Assembly: GCA_947169455.1 (NCBI GenBank)
Contig: CAMVPV010000031.1
Coordinates: forward strand, 1 to 8,832
DNA: 8,832 bases
Source of the DNA: an uncultured Clostridia bacterium
GTDB taxonomy: Bacteria > Bacillota_A > Clostridia > Oscillospirales > Ruminococcaceae
Direction of reading: 5' to 3'
In this document: piece after piece, positions 1 through 6,485 of the stretch
Layout: the number at the start of each line of letters is the position of its first letter
Position numbering within the stretch: position 1 is the stretch's first letter
Notes under the pieces: model-generated
Seen by the model: only the letters and a program-made list of their open reading frames with translations
Database searches by the model: none
What the model was told of the DNA's origin: nothing
Program-made: the position numbers and the translations under genes

Positions 1-2
1 AG

Positions 3-92
3 AAGAACAAGAAAAATGATCCCGACAGGATCGAGATGAGCAAGTACTGCAAGTTCTGCAAGAAACACACTCTTCACAAAGAGACCAAGTAA
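3..92 (+). CDS. rpmG: Ribosomal protein L33, 3' end (partial)
   Basis: This is the last 29 codons of large-subunit ribosomal protein L33; the start lies left of the window. The tail reads KNKKNDPDRIEM then KYCKFCKKHTLHKETK and stop TAA at 90-92. This is the typical L33 C-terminus with the second CxxC zinc-ligand pair (CKFC) and the conserved HTLHKETK ending. L33 is a small zinc-ribbon protein of the 50S subunit near the E site. The first CxxC pair, which tells zinc-binding from zinc-free paralogues, is presumably off the edge. It sits 18 bases upstream of secE, the common Firmicutes order. No tRNA-Trp, often found here, lies between them. Confidence 0.93.
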   Translation, partial: KNKKNDPDRIEMSKYCKFCKKHTLHKETK

Positions 93-110
93 GCGGGGTG
101 CTTAACGGAA

Positions 111-470
111 ATGGCAAAATCTAAGAAGTCTGCCAAGAAGGGTTCTTCCAAAAAGAACACCGGCGCAAATGCGGCAGCAAAAGTCCCTTCCGAAAAGAAA
201 AACACCGTTTTAGCCGCCGCTGAAGCCAAGGCTGAGAAGATCGTCAAGTCCTCGGACAGCGCGGACAAGCAGAAGGGCGCTAAAAAGCAGAACGGTATCG
301 TACGCTATTTCAAAGAGCTGAAAAGCGAATTCAAGAAGGTCGTATGGCCTTCCCGCAAGACCGTTGTCAATAATACCACGGTCGTGCTCATCGCTATGGT
401 GATAAGTTCCCTCGTTATATGGGGACTTGATTCCGCTTTCGTGGCTCTGCTCGATATGATAATCAGATGA
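111..470 (+). CDS. secE: Preprotein translocase subunit SecE
   Basis: SecE clamps SecY in the inner-membrane SecYEG protein-export channel. The C-terminal part (residues about 66-119) is the conserved domain: an amphipathic helix YFKELKSEFKKVVWPSRKT carrying the hallmark VVWPSR, followed by one membrane segment at about 88-108. This is the short one-helix Gram-positive form. Residues 1-65 are an Ala/Lys/Ser-rich, probably disordered cytoplasmic extension, which makes the protein (119 aa) longer than the roughly 60-75 aa minimal SecE. The start ATG at 111 has a GGGGTG ribosome site at 95-100, somewhat far upstream. It is followed at 13-19 bases by nusG, the near-universal partner. Confidence 0.95.
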   Translation: MAKSKKSAKKGSSKKNTGANAAAKVPSEKKNTVLAAAEAKAEKIVKSSDSADKQKGAKKQNGIVRYFKELKSEFKKVVWPSRKTVVNNTTVVLIAMVISSLVIWGLDSAFVALLDMIIR

Positions 471-489
471 TCCAAGAAGGAAGATGAAG

Positions 490-1020
490 ATGTCAGAAGA
501 AGCAAAATGGTATGTTGTCCACACTTATTCCGGATATGAGAACAAGGTCGCACAGACCATAATGAAAGTGGTAGAGAACCGCAAGCTCCACTCTCTCATC
601 ACCGAAGTAATGGTCCCCACCGAGACCGCCGTAGAACAGACCGAGAGCGGCAGGATGCATGAGGTAGAGCACAAGGTGTTCCCCGGATATGTCCTCGTGA
701 AGATGATACTCACCGACGATTCGTGGTATGTGGTAAGGAACACAAGAGGCGTTACCGGATTCGTAGGTCCCGGCTCGAAGCCCGTTCCGCTCACCGAAAA
801 GGAAGTTGCGGCGCTCGGCGTTGAAAGGGAAAAGAGCGTGGAGATAACCTTTGCTGCGGGCGACAGCGTAAAGATATCCGCAGGTCCCATGAGCGGATTT
901 GTGGGTACTGTTCAGTCTATCGATACGGAGGCTATGACCGTCGATGTACAGGTCTCCATGTTCGGAAGAGAGACCCTTGCCACACTCGATATATCCCAGG
1001 TGGTAAAGGAAGATCTCTGA
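490..1020 (+). CDS. nusG: Transcription termination/antitermination factor NusG
   Basis: NusG binds RNA polymerase through its N-terminal NGN domain and modulates elongation, pausing and coupling to the ribosome. From the start at 490 it is 176 aa. The NGN domain covers about 4-110 (KWYVVHTYSGYE, then FPGYVLVKM and the WYVVRNTRGVTGFVG segment). The KOW domain covers about 120-176 (FAAGDSVKISAGPMSGFVG, then VSMFGRET). An upstream in-frame ATG exists at 484. The start at 490 is preferred because the AAGGA site at 477-481 then lies 8 bases away instead of 2. The protein is of normal family length and probably co-transcribed with secE. Confidence 0.96.
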   Translation: MSEEAKWYVVHTYSGYENKVAQTIMKVVENRKLHSLITEVMVPTETAVEQTESGRMHEVEHKVFPGYVLVKMILTDDSWYVVRNTRGVTGFVGPGSKPVPLTEKEVAALGVEREKSVEITFAAGDSVKISAGPMSGFVGTVQSIDTEAMTVDVQVSMFGRETLATLDISQVVKEDL

Positions 1021-1037
1021 TAGTTCGTTTTTTTCAC

Positions 1038-1064
1038 GGCATCGCCGCGGCGCGGTGATATGCC
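1038..1064 (+). promoter_or_regulatory. Hairpin in the nusG-rplK spacer
   Basis: ATCGCCG (1041-1047) can pair with CGGTGAT (1053-1059) through one G-U pair. GGC (1038-1040) can pair with GCC (1062-1064) across a two-base bulge. There is no U-tract afterwards, so it is not a standard terminator. It could be a weak attenuator, a processing site or part of the rplK leader. The role is inferred from position only. Confidence 0.3.
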
Positions 1065-1094
1065 TATCGTTTAATTAATTGGAGGTGTGCGTTT

Positions 1095-1520
1095 ATGGCA
1101 CAGAAAGTAGTTGGCTTGATAAAGCTTCAGATAGCAGCGGGAAAAGCTACCCCTGCTCCCCCGGTTGGCCCTGCACTCGGTCAGCACGGTGTGAACATCA
1201 TGGCGTTCACAAAAGAATTCAACGAAAGAACCAAGAATGATATAGGTCTTATAATCCCCGTTGTTATCACGGTTTATGCAGACCGCTCGTTCTCATTCAT
1301 CACAAAGACTCCTCCTGCCGCAGTCCTCATCAAGAAGGAACTCGGCATAGAAACAGCTTCCGGCGTGCCCAACAAGACAAAGGTCGGACAGCTCACAAAG
1401 GCTCAGGTACAGAAGATCGCTGAGATCAAGATGCCCGACCTCAACGCAGCAAGCCTTGAGGCGGCTATGAGCATGATCAAGGGAAGCGCACGTTCGATGG
1501 GCGTTACGGTCGAGGAATGA
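1095..1520 (+). CDS. rplK: 50S ribosomal protein L11
   Basis: L11 forms the GTPase-associated centre of the 50S subunit with 23S rRNA, and is needed for factor binding and the stringent response sensor. The 141-aa product has the expected length. It has the N-terminal motif [20 protein letters not shown], including the proline-rich linker strand, and the C-terminal RNA-binding domain ending [13 protein letters not shown]. The ribosome site GGAGGTG at 1081-1087 is 7 bases from the ATG. It lies 74 bases downstream of nusG and 85 bases upstream of rplA, the standard L11 operon order. A hairpin in the upstream spacer may modulate it. Confidence 0.98.
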   Translation: MAQKVVGLIKLQIAAGKATPAPPVGPALGQHGVNIMAFTKEFNERTKNDIGLIIPVVITVYADRSFSFITKTPPAAVLIKKELGIETASGVPNKTKVGQLTKAQVQKIAEIKMPDLNAASLEAAMSMIKGSARSMGVTVEE

Positions 1521-1540
1521 TCGTCGTCCCCGTAATATCA

Positions 1541-1585
1541 GTGGGAGGCAGTGTCCGAACAGTCCGCATAACGCGGGATCACCAC
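1541..1585 (+). promoter_or_regulatory. Candidate L1-binding leader upstream of rplA
   Basis: The rplK-rplA spacer can form a closed structure. GTGG (1541-1544) pairs with CCAC (1582-1585), and inside it TCCGC (1563-1567) pairs with GCGGG (1573-1577) around an ATAAC loop. The pattern GTGGGAGG followed by a small hairpin and ACCAC lies just before the Shine-Dalgarno at 1590-1596. It resembles spacers I recall at this position in other Firmicutes. L1 is known to repress its own operon by binding mRNA that mimics its 23S site. Assigning that role here is inference. Confidence 0.45.
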
Positions 1586-1605
1586 TTTCAGGAGGAATTT
1601 TGATA

Positions 1606-2301
1606 ATGAAACACGGAAAGAAATATATGGAAAGCTTAAAGGCGATCGACCGCACCAAGGTGTATGATTCTAATGAAGCACTCGGTATCGCCTGCGCAAA
1701 CGCAAAAGCAAAGTTTGATGAAACAGTAGAGGCTCATATCCGCCTCGGCGTTGACTCCCGTCACGCTGACCAGCAGGTAAGAGGCGCCGTTATCCTTCCC
1801 AACGGAACCGGTAAGAATGTAAGAGTACTCGTATTCTGCAAGGAAGAAAAGTACGATGATGCAAAGAATGCAGGCGCTGATTTCGTAGGCGGTCAGGATA
1901 TGGTCGATAGGATCATGAAGGAAAACTGGATGGATTTCGATGTCGTTATCGCATCACCCGATATGATGGGTCTTGTGGGACGTCTCGGTAAGATCCTCGG
2001 ACCCAGAGGCCTTATGCCGAACCCCAAGGCAGGTACGGTATCTCCCGACGTTGCAAGGGCAGTTACCGAGGCTAAGGCAGGTAAGATCGAGTATCGTCTT
2101 GACAAGACAAACATCATCCACTGCCCCATCGGAAAGGTCTCCTTCGGCGCAGAGAAGCTCGACGAGAACCTCAATGCTCTCCTTGAAGCAGTTGCTAAGG
2201 CTAAGCCCGCTGCTGCAAAGGGAACATACTTCAAGTCCTGCACCGTTGCAACAACAATGGGCGTAGGTATCTCCGTAGCTACCACAAAGTACGGTGTCTG
2301 A
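1606..2301 (+). CDS. rplA: 50S ribosomal protein L1
   Basis: L1 builds the mobile stalk at the E site of the 50S subunit, guides deacylated tRNA out, and usually represses its own mRNA. The 231-aa product has the full family length. It shows [11 protein letters not shown] at the N-terminus, [21 protein letters not shown], the signature [39 protein letters not shown], and the C-terminal TMGVGISV. The ATG at 1606 is chosen over an in-frame TTG at 1600 because the AGGAGGA site at 1590-1596 is then 9 bases away rather than 3. It normally precedes rplJ-rplL; here no such genes follow. Confidence 0.98.
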   Translation: MKHGKKYMESLKAIDRTKVYDSNEALGIACANAKAKFDETVEAHIRLGVDSRHADQQVRGAVILPNGTGKNVRVLVFCKEEKYDDAKNAGADFVGGQDMVDRIMKENWMDFDVVIASPDMMGLVGRLGKILGPRGLMPNPKAGTVSPDVARAVTEAKAGKIEYRLDKTNIIHCPIGKVSFGAEKLDENLNALLEAVAKAKPAAAKGTYFKSCTVATTMGVGISVATTKYGV

Positions 2302-2456
2302 TCCGCTGAGCGAGCGGCGGCGCGTTCTCGCGTTCTTATTACTCAGGCAATCAAAATATTGGCTTTGCGATGATACCGTTCATGCAAATGCAGAAATTGG
2401 ATCTTGTAACGATCAAATCATATAATTGCCGAAGTAAAAATCAGTAAATATTATTG
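2302..2456. other. Spacer after rplA, no gene seen
   Basis: No coding sequence with a ribosome site was found here. It opens with small GC-rich palindromes: CCGCT (2303-2307) can pair with AGCGG (2313-2317), and a CGCG-TTCT-CGCG hairpin follows. The rest is AT-rich. This is where an L10 leader and rplJ would normally begin, so part of it may be a relict leader; that is speculation. Confidence 0.4.
2397..2426 (+). promoter_or_regulatory. Possible promoter inside the post-rplA spacer
   Basis: TTGGAT (2397-2402) and TATAAT (2421-2426) are 18 bases apart. If active, transcription would start near 2433 and stop at the terminator ending near 2500, giving an RNA of only about 65 bases. The perfect -10 box may be chance in AT-rich DNA. 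Confidence 0.25.
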
Positions 2457-2500
2457 AATACCCGCATTTGTCGAAAAAAACAAATGCGGGTATTTTTATT
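2457..2500 (+). terminator. Strong intrinsic terminator closing the L11/L1 cluster
   Basis: A perfect 15-bp stem joins AATACCCGCATTTGT (2457-2471) to its complement at 2480-2494, with an eight-base CGAAAAAA loop. A T-rich run follows. It separates the ribosomal cluster from the GNAT gene. The A-rich loop gives little support for a minus-strand role, and no minus-strand gene converges here. Confidence 0.93.
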
Positions 2501-2548
2501 TGACTTTTATTATACTATCATCTTTAATATTGTATATATTGATATATC

Positions 2549-2577
2549 TTGACATTTCAAAAACAAGTTATTATAAT
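2549..2577 (+). promoter_or_regulatory. Sigma-70/SigA promoter of the GNAT operon
   Basis: TTGACA (2549-2554), a 17-base spacer and TATAAT (2572-2577) match the housekeeping consensus exactly. The start is predicted near 2584, leaving a leader of about 25 bases with the GAGGTGAT ribosome site at 2598-2605. A weaker upstream pair, TTGACT (2499-2504) and TTTAAT (2523-2528) 18 bases apart, could be a second promoter. Confidence 0.88.
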
Positions 2578-2608
2578 ATTGTTAAGTAAAACGATATGAG
2601 GTGATATC

Positions 2609-3154
2609 ATGAAAAAAATTGAAACGGAAAGGCTTTATCTCCGCAGGGTCGTGCCGGAGGACACGCGCTCGATATATGAAAACTGGGCGAACGACCCCGA
2701 GGTCGCAAAATATGTCACATGGAACGCGCATACCGATATCTCAGCCACCGAAAAATTTATGGAGTTCATTCAGGGCAGATATGAAAATGGCGAAAAATAC
2801 ATCTACGGAATGGAACTGAAAGCGGACGGCTCGCTCATCGGTATGATAGAGGTGGTCGCCTTCTACGATGACATGTACCCCGTTATCGGCTACTGCTCCG
2901 GCAGGAAATGGTGGGGGAACGGCTATATGACCGAGGCGCTGAAAGCAGTTATAAATAAACTTTTCTCGGACGGATACGAGCGCATCGTGATAGGCGCAGT
3001 AAAGGAAAACATCGGAAGTCACCGCGTTATCGAAAAGGCGGGATTTACATATACCGGCAGCGAGGAGCGCGCTCTCTCCGCCGCAAAGCCCGATATCGTT
3101 ACTGTTGACCATTTCGACTTCAAAAAAACGGACTATGATGCACGGATAAAATGA
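2609..3154 (+). CDS. GNAT-family N-acetyltransferase (RimJ/RimL-like)
   Basis: This is predicted to transfer an acetyl group from acetyl-CoA to an amine. The 181-aa length and the opening IETERLYLRRVVPEDTRSIY are typical of the RimJ/RimL-like branch (Acetyltransf_3 type). The acetyl-CoA site is motif A at residues 93-111, with GRKWWGNGYMTEAL. Motif B follows as KENIGSHRVIEKAGF (about 132-146), with the conserved N134 and GF. Target specificity cannot be read: related enzymes acetylate ribosomal N-termini, antibiotics or small metabolites. It is first in its transcript, directly behind a consensus promoter, and the next gene starts 16 bases after its stop, so the two are probably co-transcribed. 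Confidence 0.88.
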   Translation: MKKIETERLYLRRVVPEDTRSIYENWANDPEVAKYVTWNAHTDISATEKFMEFIQGRYENGEKYIYGMELKADGSLIGMIEVVAFYDDMYPVIGYCSGRKWWGNGYMTEALKAVINKLFSDGYERIVIGAVKENIGSHRVIEKAGFTYTGSEERALSAAKPDIVTVDHFDFKKTDYDARIK

Positions 3155-3169
3155 CAGCGGGGTGTTCCT

Positions 3170-4018
3170 ATGGAAATCAAAGCCGCAAAAGCCGCAAAGA
3201 TCATCTTTATAATATCGTTCCTGCCGGCGGCGGCGATACTGCTGTACGCTTTTTACGGCTTGTTCTTTGATGTCGAGGTGCTTTTCGGATATGAATCGGG
3301 GACGACGGCGTTCCGCGATGTCATATTGCTTTTCGGACTGGTATTCACCTGCTATATCCCCGTTCTGCCGATATGCCTTGTCTATCAGATAATTTATATA
3401 CTGAGACTCCGGCTCTGTAATAAAAAACCGCAGATGGCGGGGGTCGGAAAAATGTTCGCGGTGACAGGCATTGCCGCCGCTGTTATCATAGGTATCGCCG
3501 CGTTCCCGACTATAAGATATTATGTGCAGGATTACGCAGAAAACAGTGCCGCACAGAAAATGTACTATAAATATTGTGACGAAAGGATAGATTACAATAC
3601 AAACGTACAGCAATGCGGCGGTGTTATGGGGATCAAAGGACAGGAGCACAACTGCATAATGGTCGATCACGACAGGCACAGGATAGGCTTCATAGCGTGC
3701 GATCGTCCCGAATATCACGAGATAATGCTGACCGATGCTGCAGAAAATACAGCCGAAGCCGAACGGATAAAGTCGGAGTACTATGTGCAGAGCGTATTTC
3801 CGCTGGAAAAAGGGCGGCTCATCACATTCTGTACCGGACCTGAAAACTCTCACCGCACTATTGCCATGCTGCTCGAATACAATGACGGCACGGTGTATTA
3901 CGCTTCGGCGCTTACGGATAAGGACACCGGATATGAAATATATCTCGGGCTGGACAGATCGCAGTATTATTCGGAAAATCAGCTTAAATACGATGAGGCT
4001 TTCGTTGAAGCTCCATAA
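3170..4018 (+). CDS. Hypothetical membrane protein, three N-terminal helices
   Basis: I do not recognise a family. The 282-aa product has three hydrophobic segments at about residues 10-33, 51-79 and 95-115. A polar domain of about 165 residues follows (116-282) with four cysteines between 136 and 177 (C136, C149, C162, C177) plus a later FCTG. By the positive-inside rule, the basic loop RLRLCNKK after the second helix suggests that loop is cytoplasmic and the C-terminal domain outside; disulfides would then be possible. The ATG at 3170 has a GGGGTG ribosome site at 3159-3164. It follows the acetyltransferase by 16 bases and is probably translated from the same mRNA. No terminator with a U-tract follows it. 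Confidence 0.72.
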   Translation: MEIKAAKAAKIIFIISFLPAAAILLYAFYGLFFDVEVLFGYESGTTAFRDVILLFGLVFTCYIPVLPICLVYQIIYILRLRLCNKKPQMAGVGKMFAVTGIAAAVIIGIAAFPTIRYYVQDYAENSAAQKMYYKYCDERIDYNTNVQQCGGVMGIKGQEHNCIMVDHDRHRIGFIACDRPEYHEIMLTDAAENTAEAERIKSEYYVQSVFPLEKGRLITFCTGPENSHRTIAMLLEYNDGTVYYASALTDKDTGYEIYLGLDRSQYYSENQLKYDEAFVEAP

Positions 4019-4062
4019 ACGATACAGACGGGAAACATCCGGTGCAGCCGGATCGTTCTGCC

Positions 4063-4091
4063 TTGACAACGGAAGTATAATAGGATATAAT
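4063..4091 (+). promoter_or_regulatory. Consensus promoter of the HD-GYP gene
   Basis: TTGACA (4063-4068), 17 bases, then TATAAT (4086-4091). The start is predicted near 4098, giving a leader of about 47 bases before the ATG at 4145. A 6-bp hairpin, ATCCGG (4037-4042) with CCGGAT (4048-4053), lies just upstream without a U-tract. At best it weakly insulates this promoter from the preceding operon. Confidence 0.85.
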
Positions 4092-4144
4092 TACAATGGC
4101 GGATATTGATCGCCTATCTTATATCCAGAGGTCAGGAACCAAAA

Positions 4145-5848
4145 ATGACATTCAGTATATATTATGTGTTACAGATAATCGGGATACTCCTTCCAGCGGC
4201 GGGGCTTGCCGCCCTGCTGATAAACCGCGAGCAGAACGCACCCTCGCTTCGGCTCGCCGTAGCTGATGCAGGCTGTCTGATAATGAACAGTGCGTACTTC
4301 CTTATGATCACCGCAAAGGATGAATCCGGCGCGGATGCTGCCTTCAAGATGGAGGCGGCGGGAAATATGCTCTACTTCATTTTCTTCCTGCTTTTCGTAG
4401 GAACATACCTGCGGATATCCATGCCGAAGCTGATCCCTGTGCTGTGGGCTGTCTTCGAGTGCTTCTTCATGACCGCATACTGGTCGGAAAATATCCGCTC
4501 CGGGATGATCGGCAGACTGATGTTCTATTCCGACCTTGATTCCGGAATACATTCGGTGCGGAATATCCCTGCCGTGTTTTACTATATCCGCAGCGGGCTG
4601 CTTCTCCTGCTGCTGATCGCCGGGATAGCATACACACTGAAAAAGCATCACAGCGCGAGCACATCGGAGGACAAACATTCACTTGTGCTGCTTGTTCTCG
4701 GACAGGCAGCGGTCACTGTTCCCTTTGCGGTGCAGCTGATAAGGATACACTTCACGATCCCCGCCTACGATATAGTTCCGCTGGCAGCATCTGTCTCTGT
4801 ATCAGTGATGATATTCAGCTTCATGAAGGGAGAATTCTACGGCGTCACAGATATCGGACGGCAATGGGTCTCCGATCAGATGAAGAACGCATACGTCCTC
4901 ACCGACAGCGCCTACGGCTATCTTGATTCCAACAACATAGCCGAGGAGCTCTTCCCCGAACTGAACGAGTGTGAGATAAAGGAGCTCATTCCGGTCAGTT
5001 TGTATGAGATGTTCACCTCGGATGAGAGCTATTACAATATCGGTGACAGATACTATAACAAAGAGGTGCGCGATCTGCACAGCAGCAGCAATTCTGTTTC
5101 CGGCTACGGTATGTTCCTTGAAGACGTCACCGAGGAGCGGGAGCGCATAAATTACCTGAAGGACTACAACACCCGCCTTATGGATGACATAAACAAAGCG
5201 ACCAAGCATCTTCGTGTCGTACAGGATTCCATAATCACAGGCATAGCGAGCGTTGTAGAAAGCCGCGACAACAGCACCGGCGGACACATCAACCGCACGA
5301 GCACCGTTGTAAAGATATTTGCGAGAAAACTTATCGACACACCCGATGTTATGTATCAGCTGCATATCGACCGTCAGTTCCTTGAAAACGTCGAAAAAGC
5401 AGCACCTATGCACGACCTCGGAAAGATAGCGGTGGATGATGAGATACTCCGCAAGCCCGGCAGGTTCACCGACGAGGAATATGCAAAGATGAAAAAGCAT
5501 TCCGAGGAAGGCGCAAAGGTGCTCAAAAGGGTGCTCATAGAATCTGACGACCTCGATTTCGTGAATATAGCGATAAATGTGGCACATTATCATCACGAGC
5601 GCTGGGACGGCCGCGGCTACCCGAATGAACTGTCGGGAGAAGCCATACCGTTGGAGGCGCGCATCATGGCGCTTGCCGATGTATTTGACGCGCTCGTGAG
5701 CAAGCGCTGCTACAAGGAGGCTTTCGGCTATGACAAGGCTTTCTCGATAATCGAAGAGGGACTTGGTACACAGTTCGACCCCGTTCTCGGAAAGGTGTTC
5801 ATAGAATGCCGCCCCGAGCTTGAAGCATACTACAACATATCACAATAG
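4145..5848 (+). CDS. Seven-helix membrane sensor with HD-GYP domain (predicted c-di-GMP phosphodiesterase)
   Basis: This is predicted to hydrolyse cyclic-di-GMP at the membrane in response to a signal sensed by its N-terminal region. From the ATG at 4145 it is 567 aa. Seven hydrophobic segments span about 5-227, as in 7TM receptor modules of signalling proteins. A PAS-like region follows (about 237-330, ending GYGMFLEDVTEERERI), then a short helical linker. The HD-GYP domain covers about 362-567. It has metal-ligand positions H381 (GGHINR), H423-D424 (MHDLGK), H452, H483-H484 and D512. The defining HHERWDGRGYP motif (483-493) is intact. The frame is open from a TTG at 4106, but AGGA at 4134-4137 is 7 bases from the ATG at 4145. 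It has its own promoter and terminator, so it is a single-gene unit. Confidence 0.92.
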   Translation: MTFSIYYVLQIIGILLPAAGLAALLINREQNAPSLRLAVADAGCLIMNSAYFLMITAKDESGADAAFKMEAAGNMLYFIFFLLFVGTYLRISMPKLIPVLWAVFECFFMTAYWSENIRSGMIGRLMFYSDLDSGIHSVRNIPAVFYYIRSGLLLLLLIAGIAYTLKKHHSASTSEDKHSLVLLVLGQAAVTVPFAVQLIRIHFTIPAYDIVPLAASVSVSVMIFSFMKGEFYGVTDIGRQWVSDQMKNAYVLTDSAYGYLDSNNIAEELFPELNECEIKELIPVSLYEMFTSDESYYNIGDRYYNKEVRDLHSSSNSVSGYGMFLEDVTEERERINYLKDYNTRLMDDINKATKHLRVVQDSIITGIASVVESRDNSTGGHINRTSTVVKIFARKLIDTPDVMYQLHIDRQFLENVEKAAPMHDLGKIAVDDEILRKPGRFTDEEYAKMKKHSEEGAKVLKRVLIESDDLDFVNIAINVAHYHHERWDGRGYPNELSGEAIPLEARIMALADVFDALVSKRCYKEAFGYDKAFSIIEEGLGTQFDPVLGKVFIECRPELEAYYNISQ

Positions 5849-5859
5849 GATAACTCCCG

Positions 5860-5904
5860 GGAGCCTTTGCTTTCCGCAGCGGAACGGCAGAGGCTCCTTT
5901 TCTG
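5860..5904 (+). terminator. Intrinsic terminator of the HD-GYP gene
   Basis: GGAGCCTTTGC (5860-5870) pairs with GCAGAGGCTCC (5887-5897) with one G-U. An inner stem joins TTCCG (5872-5876) to CGGAA (5880-5884). A TTTTCTGT run begins at 5898. It lies 11 bases after the stop codon. On the minus strand no U-run follows, so it does not clearly serve the convergent gene. Confidence 0.88.
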
Positions 5905-5928
5905 TCAGCCGCCTCAGGCGTCTGACAG
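5902..5928. repeat. Inverted repeat over the stop codon of the minus-strand gene
   Basis: CTGTCAG (5902-5908) and CTGACAG (5922-5928) flank an inner CGCC-TCA-GGCG pairing. This gives an 11-bp stem with one internal mismatch and a three-base loop. The loop is the TGA stop (5914-5916) of the minus-strand gene. Neither strand has a U-run directly after it. It may protect the 3' end of that mRNA. Confidence 0.5.
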
Positions 5929-6429
5929 CACCCTTATCGAACAGATATTGCCGCTGTACTTTTCGTATGTACCTATGCTGCCCGTTTTTCTGACATACGG
6001 GTCAAGCTTGTCCGTTTCAACGATGAATTCGACCATATCCCCCATGCCGCCGCTCATGGGACGGTATCGGTTCGTGCTGTCGGTGTCCCTGTCCGCCTTG
6101 ATATCGCCCGCGACAGCGGTGAAACTCTCCCCGCTGTCGAGAGTTATCTCAAAGCGTATCCCGCACCGTTCGGCGTAGGCAGTACCCACCGCGATGCATA
6201 CATCGTCGTTCACGCGGCGTATGCCGTCGCTGTCGGTGAAAGCCTCCTGCTGGAGACGATACTGGTCGGAGCCCCTGTCGGTGATTGTGCGGTAATCCAT
6301 ATAGCTCTTGAATGATGTGTCGATATCTTCGGGCAGATTGAGATATTTTTCCGATACAGCCGACACCGCAGCGGACATCATGGAGAGGGCGGTCAGTGCG
6401 GAGAGGATAGATGCAGTTTTCTTTTTCAT
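5914..6429 (-). CDS. Small secreted protein, possible 3D/double-psi-barrel-like domain
   Basis: The 171-aa product begins with a clear signal peptide: MKKKTASILSALTALSMMSA, a lysine start and hydrophobic core, with likely cleavage after AVSA at residue 24. The mature domain is about 147 aa. Its core runs DVCIAVGTAYAERCGIRFEI, then DSGESFTAVAGDIKADRDTDS, then MVEFIVETDKLD, and ends GNICSIRVL. This order recalls small Clostridia exported proteins and, more distantly, the 3D/RlpA-type barrel with its VAVG...G..ItL.sG....avaGD pattern. That fold assignment is inference, and no enzymatic activity is claimed. The mature part holds three cysteines (C78, C89, C163). An AGGACAGG ribosome site lies upstream of the ATG at 6429. 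It converges on the HD-GYP gene and is apparently monocistronic. Confidence 0.8.
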   Translation of the reverse strand: MKKKTASILSALTALSMMSAAVSAVSEKYLNLPEDIDTSFKSYMDYRTITDRGSDQYRLQQEAFTDSDGIRRVNDDVCIAVGTAYAERCGIRFEITLDSGESFTAVAGDIKADRDTDSTNRYRPMSGGMGDMVEFIVETDKLDPYVRKTGSIGTYEKYSGNICSIRVLSDA

Positions 6430-6455
6430 AGATATTACCTGTCCTTTCTTTGTAC

Positions 6456-6479
6456 GGTGCCCTTTCTTTCGCGGGCACC
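6456..6479 (-). promoter_or_regulatory. 5'-leader hairpin of the secreted-protein gene
   Basis: GGTGCCC (6456-6462) and GGGCACC (6473-6479) form a perfect 7-bp stem around a 10-base loop. On the minus strand it lies just after the putative -10 box at 6486-6491. It would therefore sit at the very 5' end of the mRNA, about 27 bases before the start codon, where such hairpins often protect transcripts. The loop contains GAAAGAAAG on the mRNA strand. Confidence 0.45.
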
Positions 6480-6485
6480 TGTTAC

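Noticed and set aside
484..489. Upstream ATG for nusG
   Set aside because: Its distance to the AAGGA site is only two bases; the ATG at 490 has normal spacing and gives the usual NusG length.
2741..4069. A 442-codon open frame on the minus strand across the GNAT and membrane-protein genes
   Set aside because: The + strand here has a consensus promoter, ribosome sites and GNAT motifs. The minus-frame protein shows no recognisable domain and is rich in His, Arg, Tyr and Ile as expected of a codon-bias shadow.
4106..4144. TTG start extending the HD-GYP protein by 13 residues
   Set aside because: It has no ribosome site and adds polar residues before the first helix; the ATG at 4145 has AGGA at 7 bases.
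4802..5596. A 264-codon minus-strand frame over the HD-GYP gene
   Set aside because: It overlaps conserved HD-GYP motifs on the + strand and has no motif of its own.
5867..6178. A 103-codon + strand frame after the HD-GYP gene
   Set aside because: It begins inside the terminator and lies opposite the signal-peptide gene, which has better start and protein features.
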